A stretch of 64,000 nucleotides of DNA from Hyphomonadaceae bacterium (GCA_022843225.1 JALHOC010000005.1:24983-88982), one strand, 5' to 3'. Positions 43,804 to 52,006 are shown, counted from the stretch's first letter. A program made the numbers and translations. The notes: generated from the letters alone by a model not told the origin.

Positions 43804-44660
43804 GCGAAGGGTCCGAGCACTTCGGCCGCAGCGACGAAGAACTAGGGCAATTGCGTCAGGCGCTGGCGCCCGGTTCGTTCAAAGACAAAACAGTGATCGT
43901 TTCCGGCGCTGGAACCGGCATCGGCCGCGCCTGCGCGCACTGGTTCGCGCGGCTCGGCGCCAATTTGGTGATTTGCAGCCGTTCGGAGGAGAAGCTGCAG
44001 TCCGCGCGTGATGCGCTCGCGGTCTATGGCGGTGAAGTGATGATGCATCCGCTGACGATCCGCGATCCAGAGGCGGTGGCGAGGCTGTTCGACGCTGCAT
44101 GGGCGCACTTCGGCGGCGTGGACGTTCTAGTCAACAACGCTGGCGGGCAATTTCCGCAGGCGGCGATAGACTTCACGCCCAAGGGTTGGAACGCGGTGAT
44201 CGACACCAACCTGAATGGTCCTTGGTACATGATGCAGAACGCGGCGCAGCGCTGGCGCGATGGGAGGCGCGGCGGCGCCATCGTCAACATGGTCACTGCT
44301 TTGACGCGCGGCATGCCGGGCGTTGCACACACGTGCGCCGCGCGGGCGGGCGTCATTTACGTCTCGAAAACGGTCGCGGTGGAATGGGCGCCACTCAACA
44401 TACGCGTCAATTGCGTCGCCCCGGGCGTTATCTCCACCGAGGCGATGAACATTTATCCCGATGCCGCGCGCAAGACCTTCCAACGCACCAATCCGATGAT
44501 GCGCTTCGGCCAGGTTGAGGAAATCGCGGACGCGGTGACGTTCCTCGCCTCGCCTGCGGCGAGTTTCATCACCGGCGAAGTGCTGACCGTCGATGGCGGC
44601 CACCAGATGTGGGGCGATCTATGGACTATTCCGCGCCCCGACTATTTCAGGGACACTTGA
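43800..44660 (+). CDS. SDR of the 2,4-dienoyl-CoA reductase type, without YxxxK
   Basis: 286 residues. SGAGTGIGRACA cofactor motif, NNAGGQFPQAA and NLNGPWYM are those of peroxisomal DECR-like reductases. At the catalytic site Tyr-x3-Lys is replaced by Thr178-x3-Arg182 (HTCAARAG), and the Ser position reads NMVTAL. Peroxisomal 2,4-dienoyl-CoA reductases also lack the classical tyrosine, so enzymatic reduction of a dienoyl-CoA is still possible. It overlaps the citE gene by 4 bases and precedes the CoA-transferase by 10. Confidence 0.8.
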   Translation: MSEGSEHFGRSDEELGQLRQALAPGSFKDKTVIVSGAGTGIGRACAHWFARLGANLVICSRSEEKLQSARDALAVYGGEVMMHPLTIRDPEAVARLFDAAWAHFGGVDVLVNNAGGQFPQAAIDFTPKGWNAVIDTNLNGPWYMMQNAAQRWRDGRRGGAIVNMVTALTRGMPGVAHTCAARAGVIYVSKTVAVEWAPLNIRVNCVAPGVISTEAMNIYPDAARKTFQRTNPMMRFGQVEEIADAVTFLASPAASFITGEVLTVDGGHQMWGDLWTIPRPDYFRDT

Positions 44661-44670
44661 GGGCCTGATG

Positions 44671-45945
44671 ATGCCAATCGATTGCGCGCCAGACGATCTT
44701 GATCTCACGCGCTTCGTCAGGCGCGGCGATCGAGTCGTCATCGGTCAGGCGTGCGGCGAGCCTCAGACATTGGTCGAAGCGCTAGTGACGCAACGCGCCT
44801 CGCTCGGCGGGATTTCTGCGTTCATGGGCACAGCGTTCTCGACAACGCTGGCGCCGGAATATGCCGACCACATCAGTTTTCGTAGTATGGGCGCGATCGG
44901 GACGTTGTCGCGGCTCTCGCGCGCGAATGTGCTCGACATCATCCCGTGTCACGTAGGCCAAATAGGCGCCCTAATCGAGCGCGGTGTGATTGGGTGCGAC
45001 GTGTTGTTCGTGCAGGTCAGCCCGCCTGATCAATTGGGTCGTCACAGCTTCGGGCTGGTGAACGATCATGTGCAGGCAGCTGCGGCAGCCGCCCGCGTGG
45101 TGATCGCCGAAGTAAATGACCAAGTCCCGTTCACGTATTGCGACGGCTACCTCAACGCCGAGCGGATGCACGTGCGGGTGGCGACGTCTCGGGCGCCGGT
45201 TACGGTGGGCGCGTCGCAGATCGGCGAAAGTGATCGCGCCATCGCGCGGAACGTCAGTCAGTACATTCAAGACGGCGCCACGCTACAGATGGGGATTGGC
45301 GCGGCGCCAGAAGCCATCACGCGACTCCTATCGGATCGTCGTGATCTCGGCGTGCATTCAGGCATGATCGGCGACGGCATCGCCCACTTGATGCAGGCGG
45401 GGGTCGTCACCAATGCCCGCAAGGCCTACGAGCCGGGTGTCACCATAACTGGCGCGCTTATCGGCTCGGCGGACTTGTATAAGTTCGCCCACGAGAACGC
45501 TGCCATCGGTTTACGTCGTGCGGAAATCACGCATGGCACGTCGGTGCTGGCGCAAATTTCCAATCTGGTCACCATCAATTCCGCGATCGAAGTCGATCTT
45601 ACCGGGCAGGTCAACGCCGAGCAGGCGGGCGATGCCTACCTCGGCGGCACGGGTGGGCAGGTGGATTTCGTCCGCGCTGGCGCTCGCTCGCCGGGCGGGC
45701 GCGCCATCATCGCGTTGCCCGCGACTGCGAAGGGCGGCGCGACGAGCCGTATCGTCGCATCCCTGAGCGGGCCCGTGACCACAGCGCGCGCAGAGGCGGA
45801 CGTCATAGTCACAGAATTCGGCGCAGCGGAGCTCGCCGGGCAAGGCTTGCGTGAACGCGCGCGCCGCCTGATCGCCATCGCGCATCCCGATTTCCAGGAA
45901 ACGCTGAGCCGCGATGCGCACGAATTGTTCAAGAGGGGCTATTGA
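44671..45945 (+). CDS. acetyl-CoA hydrolase/4-hydroxybutyrate CoA-transferase family protein
   Basis: 424 residues; two adjacent ATGs (44668, 44671), the second better spaced from GAGGG. Family I CoA-transferase with GIGAAPEAI, HSGMIGDGI and the catalytic glutamate in INSAIEVDLTGQVNAEQ, close to 4-hydroxybutyrate/acetate CoA-transferases. It would move CoA from acetyl- or succinyl-CoA to an acid released in the pathway. TGA at 45943-45945 is followed one base later by the crotonase start. Confidence 0.85.
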   Translation: MPIDCAPDDLDLTRFVRRGDRVVIGQACGEPQTLVEALVTQRASLGGISAFMGTAFSTTLAPEYADHISFRSMGAIGTLSRLSRANVLDIIPCHVGQIGALIERGVIGCDVLFVQVSPPDQLGRHSFGLVNDHVQAAAAAARVVIAEVNDQVPFTYCDGYLNAERMHVRVATSRAPVTVGASQIGESDRAIARNVSQYIQDGATLQMGIGAAPEAITRLLSDRRDLGVHSGMIGDGIAHLMQAGVVTNARKAYEPGVTITGALIGSADLYKFAHENAAIGLRRAEITHGTSVLAQISNLVTINSAIEVDLTGQVNAEQAGDAYLGGTGGQVDFVRAGARSPGGRAIIALPATAKGGATSRIVASLSGPVTTARAEADVIVTEFGAAELAGQGLRERARRLIAIAHPDFQETLSRDAHELFKRGY

Positions 45946-45946
45946 G

Positions 45947-46711
45947 ATGAGCGACGTCTTATTCGATGCGCGCGATGATGGCGTGGCGATTATCACCATC
46001 AACCGCCCCGAAGCGCGCAACGCGATGAGCAAAGGCGTACGCGAAGGGCTGTTCGACGCCTGGGAGCGTTTCGAGAAGGATGATGCGCTGCGCGTAGCAA
46101 TTTTAACTGGCGCAGGCGAGAGGGCGTTTTGCGCTGGCGGCGATCTCAAGGAGATGAGCCAAATGGCTCTGGCCGTGCCGCCGCGAGGCATGTTTCCAGT
46201 GCCCGGCGATACGATAGAAGTCACCAAGCCAACAATTGCCGCAGTGAACGGCGTAGCCTACGCAGGCGGGTGGCTCTTGGCGCAGGCGTGCGATCTCTGC
46301 GTTGCTTCGACCAACGCGAAATTCGCGGTTACTGAAGCAAAGGTGGGGCGCGGCGCGCCGTGGGCGGCTCCGCTCATTCACATGATTCCGCAGCGAATCA
46401 TGATGGAGGTGCTGCTGACGGGCAAACCTCTCGATGCCAAGCGTGCGTTCGAAGTTGGGCTCATCAATCGGGTTGTGGCTCCGGAAGACCTGATGGACGC
46501 AAGCCTAGCGCTGGCTTTGGACATCGCTGAAGGCGCGCCGCTGTCGGTGAAGGCGATGAAGGAAGTGGTGTTGCTGTCGATCGAGATGGGCAAGACCGCA
46601 GCGCTCCGCGCCGCGAACCACGCTTTCGAGACCGCGTATCGCAGCGCCGATGCGCAGGAAGGCCCGCGCGCCTTCGCTGAAAAGCGCAAGCCCCAGTGGC
46701 GTGGCGAATAA
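45947..46711 (+). CDS. enoyl-CoA hydratase/isomerase family protein
   Basis: 254 residues. FCAGGDLKEM and NGVAYAGGWLLAQACDL supply the oxyanion hole; the second glutamate region reads FAVTEAKVGRGAPWA with Glu present but preceded by Thr rather than Pro, and the first glutamate is Leu. It ends the + operon begun by hsaD. Probable substrates are small enoyl-CoAs from the dienoyl reductase and CoA-transferase steps upstream. The next gene is convergent with only its stop adjoining (46711/46712). Confidence 0.82.
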   Translation: MSDVLFDARDDGVAIITINRPEARNAMSKGVREGLFDAWERFEKDDALRVAILTGAGERAFCAGGDLKEMSQMALAVPPRGMFPVPGDTIEVTKPTIAAVNGVAYAGGWLLAQACDLCVASTNAKFAVTEAKVGRGAPWAAPLIHMIPQRIMMEVLLTGKPLDAKRAFEVGLINRVVAPEDLMDASLALALDIAEGAPLSVKAMKEVVLLSIEMGKTAALRAANHAFETAYRSADAQEGPRAFAEKRKPQWRGE

Positions 46712-47422
46712 CTAGGGCAAATCCTGCCAGCCGCCGAAGCGATACTCGCTGGTAATCAGAAGCTTGATAGTGGTGAAGTCGATGAAGCGGGCGCAGCTTT
46801 CGCTCATGCGCGCGCGGTGAGCTTGAAGTTTATCGGGCGCGCCAACTGCGTTAAAATAGACCTCCCAATCCTCCATCGCAGCGTCGGGAAAACTCTCTTC
46901 GACAATCGCGTCGAACTGAGGTGCAGCCGGATCGAGCGAACGCAACACGGGGTTCTGCTGGTAAAAGAAGGTGCTTTGCGTCTCGATGGCGACTGCGGTG
47001 TGGCTGTCAAGCCAAATGCGCAGGAAGTCTTCTTGGGATTGGCCGGGCAGACGGCGAAAGAACGCTACCTGGGTGAAGCCGACCGGCCGCTTACCGTCTG
47101 CGACTGTGTGCACTGGCAGCGGCGTGGATTCTACCGTCTCGTAGCCGAAGGCGCGTGCTGCGCCTGCTGAGGCCACCGCCGCAAGTGGTCCCTTGATATC
47201 ACGCGCTGTGTTGACAAAAAACGATATGAGGGCCGCTGGCCTATCGCCCGCCATTTCCGGATACAGCGATTGTCCCTTCGCGACGGCGTCGTCGGGTACG
47301 TTCACTCTGAGGCGATAGACGCCTTCCGATTCCAATCTCTCTCGTACAGGCCCAAGCAGCGCCTGGTTGAGCCGTTCTTGCCGGGCAGGCTCGTCCCAAA
47401 ACGCGAATATGAGCTTCTGCAT
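46712..47422 (-). CDS. EthD domain-containing protein
   Basis: 236 residues from the ATG at 47422. Two ferredoxin-like alpha/beta repeats are suggested: QKLIFAFWDEPARQ ... GVYRLRVNV in the first half and FTQVAFFRRLPGQSQEDFLRIWLDSHTAVAIE in the second, the latter with the EthD H-T signature. EthD proteins accompany P450 or Rieske monooxygenase systems and some are dehydratase-like. It lies 55 bases downstream of a KshA-like Rieske gene, so an accessory role in that oxygenation is inferred. Confidence 0.75.
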   Translation of the reverse strand: MQKLIFAFWDEPARQERLNQALLGPVRERLESEGVYRLRVNVPDDAVAKGQSLYPEMAGDRPAALISFFVNTARDIKGPLAAVASAGAARAFGYETVESTPLPVHTVADGKRPVGFTQVAFFRRLPGQSQEDFLRIWLDSHTAVAIETQSTFFYQQNPVLRSLDPAAPQFDAIVEESFPDAAMEDWEVYFNAVGAPDKLQAHRARMSESCARFIDFTTIKLLITSEYRFGGWQDLP

Positions 47423-47477
47423 GGGACAGATGATCCAAACAGAGGCGACGGACTTTTGAGGCCCGCCACTTCGATCA

Positions 47478-48491
47478 TTAGATGTTGTTGAGACGGTCGC
47501 CGTCGACGTAGAATTTCTTAAACCAGGACCGGTACTGGAGGATCGGGCCGTCGCCGTCGCACAAGACCGGACGAGCGCGATATTTCTTGTTGTTCCAGAC
47601 AACAAGATCGACCGACTCAAAGCCGGCGGCGTCTTCGCCCTCTGCTTCGCCGATCATGTGTTTAACGATGTGCTCTGCGACCGTCGCTTCCTGGGAGCCC
47701 TCAGGATAGCGCTTGTGCGTGAAGCTCATGTTCATCATGGATTGCTCGCGCGTAATCGGCTGTGTGTAGCTCACCATGGTCGCGCTGACGCCGTTCCTGC
47801 TGAAACGGAAAATGTTCAGTCCTGGGCCATAGCTTTCGCCGACCTGTGCGCCATGATCCATGTTCACAAAATACTTGTGGTCCTCGAAGCGATACTCCGC
47901 GTGCGGAATGGTGGGGTTGCCGTGAAGAAATTTGAGGTGCGGGAAGTCAACGCCATTCTCCGCCAGCTCTTGTATCGCTGTATTGATAGGCCAGCTTTTC
48001 CTATGCGGCTTCACATAATCGGAGCTGTCCATGTCTGGAATTTCAGGCAGATCCCAAGTCGGCGGGTCCATATTCGGGTGATGCCACGCCCAGATTAGTC
48101 CGTACTTCTCCTGGACGGGCAGCGTGCGAAGGATCGGTTGCCGCTCGGTGATGGGAGGCATCTTGCTCGCGTATGGAATCTTCTTGCACCAGCCGCCCGC
48201 ATCGTACTCCCAGTGATGGAATGGGCAACGGATATTGTCGCCCACAACGACGCCGCCATGGCCAAGGTGCGCGCCCAGATGCGGGCAGAATGGATCTGTG
48301 ACCCCCGGTTTGCCGCTCTCGCCGCGGAAGAGCACCCATTCTTGGTCGAACAATTGGATGTTGCGCACTTCGCCTTTGGCAAGGCTGTCGGAATAGGCGA
48401 CGAAAAACCAACCGACTGGGATCGGGAAGGGGCAACGCTCAAGATGGCGCGAGCCCATTATGACCTTCTGATCGACCTCTTGCACGGACAT
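47478..48491 (-). CDS. Rieske oxygenase, KshA-like
   Basis: 337 residues from the ATG at 48491 (GGGAGG upstream). Rieske cluster ligands Cys69, His71, Cys89, His92 (FCPHLGAHLG, RCPFHHWEYD) and mononuclear iron ligands Asp182, His185, His190 (NGVDFPHLKFLH) are intact. YASKMPPITERQ and the tail LQYRSWFKKFYVD resemble KshA, the oxygenase of 3-ketosteroid 9alpha-hydroxylase. A reductase (KshB) is not encoded nearby. It could hydroxylate C-9 or another position of the nucleus. Confidence 0.85.
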   Translation of the reverse strand: MSVQEVDQKVIMGSRHLERCPFPIPVGWFFVAYSDSLAKGEVRNIQLFDQEWVLFRGESGKPGVTDPFCPHLGAHLGHGGVVVGDNIRCPFHHWEYDAGGWCKKIPYASKMPPITERQPILRTLPVQEKYGLIWAWHHPNMDPPTWDLPEIPDMDSSDYVKPHRKSWPINTAIQELAENGVDFPHLKFLHGNPTIPHAEYRFEDHKYFVNMDHGAQVGESYGPGLNIFRFSRNGVSATMVSYTQPITREQSMMNMSFTHKRYPEGSQEATVAEHIVKHMIGEAEGEDAAGFESVDLVVWNNKKYRARPVLCDGDGPILQYRSWFKKFYVDGDRLNNI

Positions 48492-48621
48492 GGAAAGCCT
48501 CCCTGGGCGCAGTTCCCGCACCTTCAGCAATGATGAATGCAGTTTAGTGTTTGCGGGCCGCGTTCACAAGGGCAATGCGATAACAGACCCGCTTCATTGC
48601 AAAAATTGCGCAGGCGAATGA

Positions 48622-48637
48622 TGCGTTCTTTACGCAA
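48622..48637. promoter_or_regulatory. TGCGT-N5-ACGCA dyad between Rieske and SDR genes
   Basis: Perfect 5-base arms at 48622-48626 and 48632-48636, in the 233-base divergent gap, about 130 bases upstream of the Rieske start and 90 upstream of the SDR. It contains the recurrent ACGCAA hexamer (48632-48637). Confidence 0.4.
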
Positions 48638-48724
48638 CGCGGCGCCAAAGTCGAAATCCCGCGTGACCGCGTTCGGATTGGGCGCCAAGCTAGAGTGGGA
48701 CAAGCATTGGCGTAGGAGACTTTA

Positions 48725-49486
48725 ATGGATGTGCTGAGCGGCAAGGTGGCGCTGGTAACGGGCGCTGGTCAAGGAGTGGGACGCGGCATCGCGTTGGCGC
48801 TTGCCAAAGCCGGCGCAGCGGTGGTTGTCACAGGGCGGACGCTTGCCAAGGTCGAAGCGGTGACGCGCGAAATCGAGGCCGCTGGCGGCCGCGCGGTAGC
48901 GATCGCCTGCGATGTTTCCAAGATCGAGGACATTCACCGCACCGTGGTCGAATCCGTCGAGCGGCTCGGTGGCATCGACATCCTGGTCAACAACGCTTAT
49001 GACGGGGCCTTCGGGCCGCTTCTGTCGTTAAGCGATCAGGACTTTCAGAAGGGCTTCGTCAATGCCCCGTTCGCCACTTTCCGCTTCATGGTGGCAGTGC
49101 ATCCGCACATGAAAGCGCGCGGCGGCGGCAACATCATCAACCTTGCCACCTCGGCGGCGGTGCGATGGGACATGTCAGGGTACGGCGCCTATGCAGCGGC
49201 CAAGGAAGGCGTGCGCGCGTTGACCCGCGCCGCTGCGGCCGAGTGGGGGGCAGACGCAATCCGCGTGAATACGATTTGCCCGCTCGCAAATTCACCGGCG
49301 CTTGACGCCTGGGCCAAATATCGCCCCGAGGAAGCCGAGGCATTCTTCGCCACAGTCCCGCTTCGGCGGATCGGCGATTGCGAAACCGATGTCGGCGCTG
49401 TCGCCGTATTTCTCGCAAGCTCGGCTTCAGCCTACATCACGGGCGCGACATTGCCCGTCGATGGCGGGCAGGCGCGCTTCGGCTGA
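48725..49486 (+). CDS. SDR family oxidoreductase
   Basis: 253 residues. TGAGQGVGRGIA, NNAYDGAFGP (NNAY in place of NNAG), LATSAAVRW and catalytic YAAAK are visible; the tail PVDGGQARFG is normal. It is a single + gene between two - strand Rieske oxygenase genes and ends 4 bases from the stop of the second. Ketone/alcohol interconversion on the oxygenase substrate is the likely job, with no residue that fixes the position. Confidence 0.8.
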   Translation: MDVLSGKVALVTGAGQGVGRGIALALAKAGAAVVVTGRTLAKVEAVTREIEAAGGRAVAIACDVSKIEDIHRTVVESVERLGGIDILVNNAYDGAFGPLLSLSDQDFQKGFVNAPFATFRFMVAVHPHMKARGGGNIINLATSAAVRWDMSGYGAYAAAKEGVRALTRAAAAEWGADAIRVNTICPLANSPALDAWAKYRPEEAEAFFATVPLRRIGDCETDVGAVAVFLASSASAYITGATLPVDGGQARFG

Positions 49487-49490
49487 GGCG

Positions 49491-50555
49491 TCAGGCCGCG
49501 CTGACGCGCGCGTCGGGGAAGCCTCGGATCGTGTGGGAACCGTTCACCTGCTCTTGCATGGTCTTCGCTAGCGCGCGCGGGTGGTAAAATTGCTTATACC
49601 AAGCCCGTACCTTGTTGTACGGCCCGTCAGCGGGGATTTGCAGCACTTGGAAGCACGGCGCCTTGTTCGTCCAAATCTCAAAGTCTTGAGCGAAGGCGCG
49701 CGTGGATTCAGCCTGGTAAGCGCGGGCGGTGGAGATGTCTTGTTCTGTCGGTGGCGCGTTCGAGGATCTCACGAGAAGCGCCGTCCACGCTTGAACCAGC
49801 CCGTCTTCTACCGGCGTGTGTGTAATGATCATCAGCGATTGCGAGTCCATATAGCGCGATAGCAGCACGCCTGGGCCGGTGTACCACGTCTCTGTCTCAA
49901 GCATTGCGCCGGGCTCGAGGAAACGGTGGGTGCCGCCCTGGTACTGATAGACGACGTGATCGCGGAATTCGTTGCGGAAATAGAGAGCAGGAGCGCCGTG
50001 CGTGGGCCCGAGGTGACCCATGTCAGCCATGTTGTCGAGAATCTCGACCGGATGGATCGGAACCTGACCCAAATGATCCATCTTCCATTGCACCCACGCG
50101 GGATCATCCCATTCCGCGATCACGGGCAATTCGAAGTCCGGCTCGGCCCCTTCGGGGTCGTGCCATGTGAAGATCACGCCGTATTTCTCGACTGCTTTCC
50201 ACGTGCGGATGCGAGCAGCCTTCGGAATGGGGCCGTTGAAGTAGGGGATCTGGTTGCAAACTCCGTCCGGGCCGAAACGCCACGCGTGGTAAGGGCAGCG
50301 GATGTTGTCGCCCTCGACGTGGGTGTTGTCCTGGATCACAAATGAGGTGGTGTTCTTCGCCAAGTGCGTTCCCATGTGCGGGCAGTAGGCGTCCATCAAG
50401 ACCACACGGCCGCTCTCGCCTCGGTAGATCACAAGATCCTGACCGAAGTACCGCAACGCCTTGGGCGTTCGAGTGACTTCGTCGGCGTCCGCCACCATGA
50501 ACCAACCGCGCGGGAAGGTATGGGGCCCGAGGTCATATTCTTGCGTGCGCGCCAC
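49491..50555 (-). CDS. Rieske oxygenase, KshA-like, with enlarged Rieske loop
   Basis: 354 residues. Rieske ligands Cys58, His60, Cys87, His90 and mononuclear ligands Asp178, His181, His186 (DNMADMGHLGPTH). The loop between the two ligand pairs has 26 residues against 17 in the paralogue at 47478. DAYCPHMGTHL, CNQIPYFNGPIPKAARIRTW, FEIWTNKAPCF and VRAWYKQFYHP follow KshA closely. It is probably a steroid hydroxylase, C-9 being the default guess. No reductase adjoins. Confidence 0.87.
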   Translation of the reverse strand: MARTQEYDLGPHTFPRGWFMVADADEVTRTPKALRYFGQDLVIYRGESGRVVLMDAYCPHMGTHLAKNTTSFVIQDNTHVEGDNIRCPYHAWRFGPDGVCNQIPYFNGPIPKAARIRTWKAVEKYGVIFTWHDPEGAEPDFELPVIAEWDDPAWVQWKMDHLGQVPIHPVEILDNMADMGHLGPTHGAPALYFRNEFRDHVVYQYQGGTHRFLEPGAMLETETWYTGPGVLLSRYMDSQSLMIITHTPVEDGLVQAWTALLVRSSNAPPTEQDISTARAYQAESTRAFAQDFEIWTNKAPCFQVLQIPADGPYNKVRAWYKQFYHPRALAKTMQEQVNGSHTIRGFPDARVSAA

Positions 50556-50614
50556 CGGCGATCTCCCTAGGTCTGTTGCTCTGGCGTCCTGTCGGCGTCT
50601 CTGATGTTCATATT

Positions 50615-50625
50615 ACGCCTTGCGT
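50615..50625. promoter_or_regulatory. ACGC-CTT-GCGT dyad upstream of Rieske gene
   Basis: Four-base arms around the recurrent TTGCGT hexamer (50620-50625), 60 bases upstream of the Rieske oxygenase start. Short, so of value mainly as one member of the repeated set. Confidence 0.3.
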
Positions 50626-50695
50626 TCGGGCCGTAAAGCGGCGGGGCGCGGCGCATGGAAGCCAAGTCTCGCAGCACCCCGCCAGCATCTACACT

Positions 50696-51550
50696 TTAAA
50701 ATCCGAAATTCCGCAGCATTCCCTCGAATGCCGTCTCAGACATCTGATCGCGCATCGGGCCTACTGGCTCGATGTCCTTGCCGACAGGATAGGCGGTATC
50801 CCACTTTTCGATCGCCAGCAGGTCCAACACCTTGTCGGTCACGTAGTCAGGGTCGTTACCAGCGTTTTCCAGCATATCCGGCATGGTCTTGAGGATGCGT
50901 TCGCCGAAATGGGGCTTGTACACCTCGGCCACAGCGGCGGGCATGCGGTCGAACACGGCCTTCACCGTCTCGCGCGAATTCGCGGTCATGTTGGTGTTGA
51001 CCGCGCCAGGCAAGATTGTGGTCGCCTGAATTGCGAATGGGGCGAGTTCCGCGCGCAACTGCATGGTTAGCCCGTGAACGGCGTGCTTGCTCATATTGTA
51101 CGCGCCCGAACCAACTGGGTGCACGAGGATGGCGCCAGACGCGAAGTTGATGATGCGCGCGGTTGGCTCCTTGGCCTTGCGCAGCAGCGGCAGGAAAAAA
51201 TGTGCGGTGCGCACCTGACCGAAAGCGTTGATCTGGAAGATGCGCTCCAGTTCCTCCAATGACAAACCCTCGACGAAACCCTGCGCGATGTTAGCGACTC
51301 CGGCGTTGTTGATGAGCAGATGCAAACCTTCATCGCCCACAGCGGCCGCGACCTTCTCGGCGCTGGCTTTCACCGAAGCGCTGCTTGATACGTCCTGTTC
51401 GATGATCTCGACGCCAGGCGTATCTTTGAGCGCGCTCACGTCCTGGCCCGGCAGCACGCCTGCGAACGAGCGCCAGCCGCGCTTGGCGAGCTTTTGCGCC
51501 ATCAGCAGACCTTGGCCCATTACGGCGCCAGTTACGAATGAACTCGGCAT
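50696..51550 (-). CDS. SDR family oxidoreductase (11beta-HSD/retinol dehydrogenase-like)
   Basis: 284 residues. Starts SSFVTGAVMGQGLLMAQKLAKRGW, giving TGxxxGxG with an unusual short N-terminus; NNAGVA, NFASGAILV and catalytic YNMSK follow. The long C-terminal part with VAEVYKPHFGERILKTM resembles the type of SDR that includes 11beta-hydroxysteroid and retinol dehydrogenases. It is upstream of the second Rieske gene (140-base gap, which carries a TTGCGT at 50620) and divergent from the ferredoxin gene. Confidence 0.8.
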   Translation of the reverse strand: MPSSFVTGAVMGQGLLMAQKLAKRGWRSFAGVLPGQDVSALKDTPGVEIIEQDVSSSASVKASAEKVAAAVGDEGLHLLINNAGVANIAQGFVEGLSLEELERIFQINAFGQVRTAHFFLPLLRKAKEPTARIINFASGAILVHPVGSGAYNMSKHAVHGLTMQLRAELAPFAIQATTILPGAVNTNMTANSRETVKAVFDRMPAAVAEVYKPHFGERILKTMPDMLENAGNDPDYVTDKVLDLLAIEKWDTAYPVGKDIEPVGPMRDQMSETAFEGMLRNFGF

Positions 51551-51624
51551 AGACTTGTATCCTCCTGGTATTGTCTGCAGCTGCGGCGCTGTTGACCCTT
51601 GATGAAAGACCGAACTTGCGTTGT

Positions 51625-51642
51625 AAAATCGGCAACGATTTT
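51625..51642. promoter_or_regulatory. perfect 7-base inverted repeat upstream of ferredoxin
   Basis: AAAATCG-GCAA-CGATTTT. It lies 41 bases before the ferredoxin GTG and right after a TTGCGT hexamer (51616-51621). It abuts a second dyad at 51642-51659. Operator or promoter-overlapping site is likely. Confidence 0.5.
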
Positions 51643-51659
51643 CGCATCATAAAATGCGA
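51642..51659. promoter_or_regulatory. second inverted repeat upstream of ferredoxin
   Basis: TCGCAT-N6-ATGCGA, perfect 6-base arms, immediately 3' of the dyad at 51625-51642 and 11 bases before the GAGGGGAG ribosome site of the ferredoxin gene. Confidence 0.45.
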
Positions 51660-51682
51660 TGGGGCATTTGAGGGGAGTTTTC

Positions 51683-52006
51683 GTGCCAAAGATCCACGTT
51701 ACCGACTTAGACGGCTCGGAAGCTGATATTGACGGCCGAGCTGGCTACACGCTCATGGAAGAGCTTCGCAGCTTCAACTACAGCGCCATTGAAGCGGCGT
51801 GTGGGGGCAGCTGCTCTTGCGCGACGTGCCATGTCATCATCGACGGCGCATGGTTCACGAAGCTTTCGGCGCCGAGCGAAACCGAACTCGAACTGGTCTC
51901 GATGGCGCCTGGGGCCGAAGAGCATTCCCGATTGTCGTGCCAAATCCTCCTGTCTGACGAGTTGGATGGTCTCAAAATTCGAATAGCTCAGCCGGGCGCT
52001 GCCTGA
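51683..52006 (+). CDS. [2Fe-2S] ferredoxin, adrenodoxin type
   Basis: 107 residues from a GTG preceded by GAGGGGAG. Cluster ligands Cys40, Cys46, Cys49 and Cys86 follow the C-x5-C-x2-C-xn-C pattern (ACGGSCSCATCHV, RLSCQI); Cys44 is an extra thiol common in this group. The acidic helix ETELELV is the region that docks P450s. It is the likely electron donor of the P450 gene that faces it at 52054-53436. No ferredoxin reductase is in the window. Confidence 0.92.
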   Translation: MPKIHVTDLDGSEADIDGRAGYTLMEELRSFNYSAIEAACGGSCSCATCHVIIDGAWFTKLSAPSETELELVSMAPGAEEHSRLSCQILLSDELDGLKIRIAQPGAA

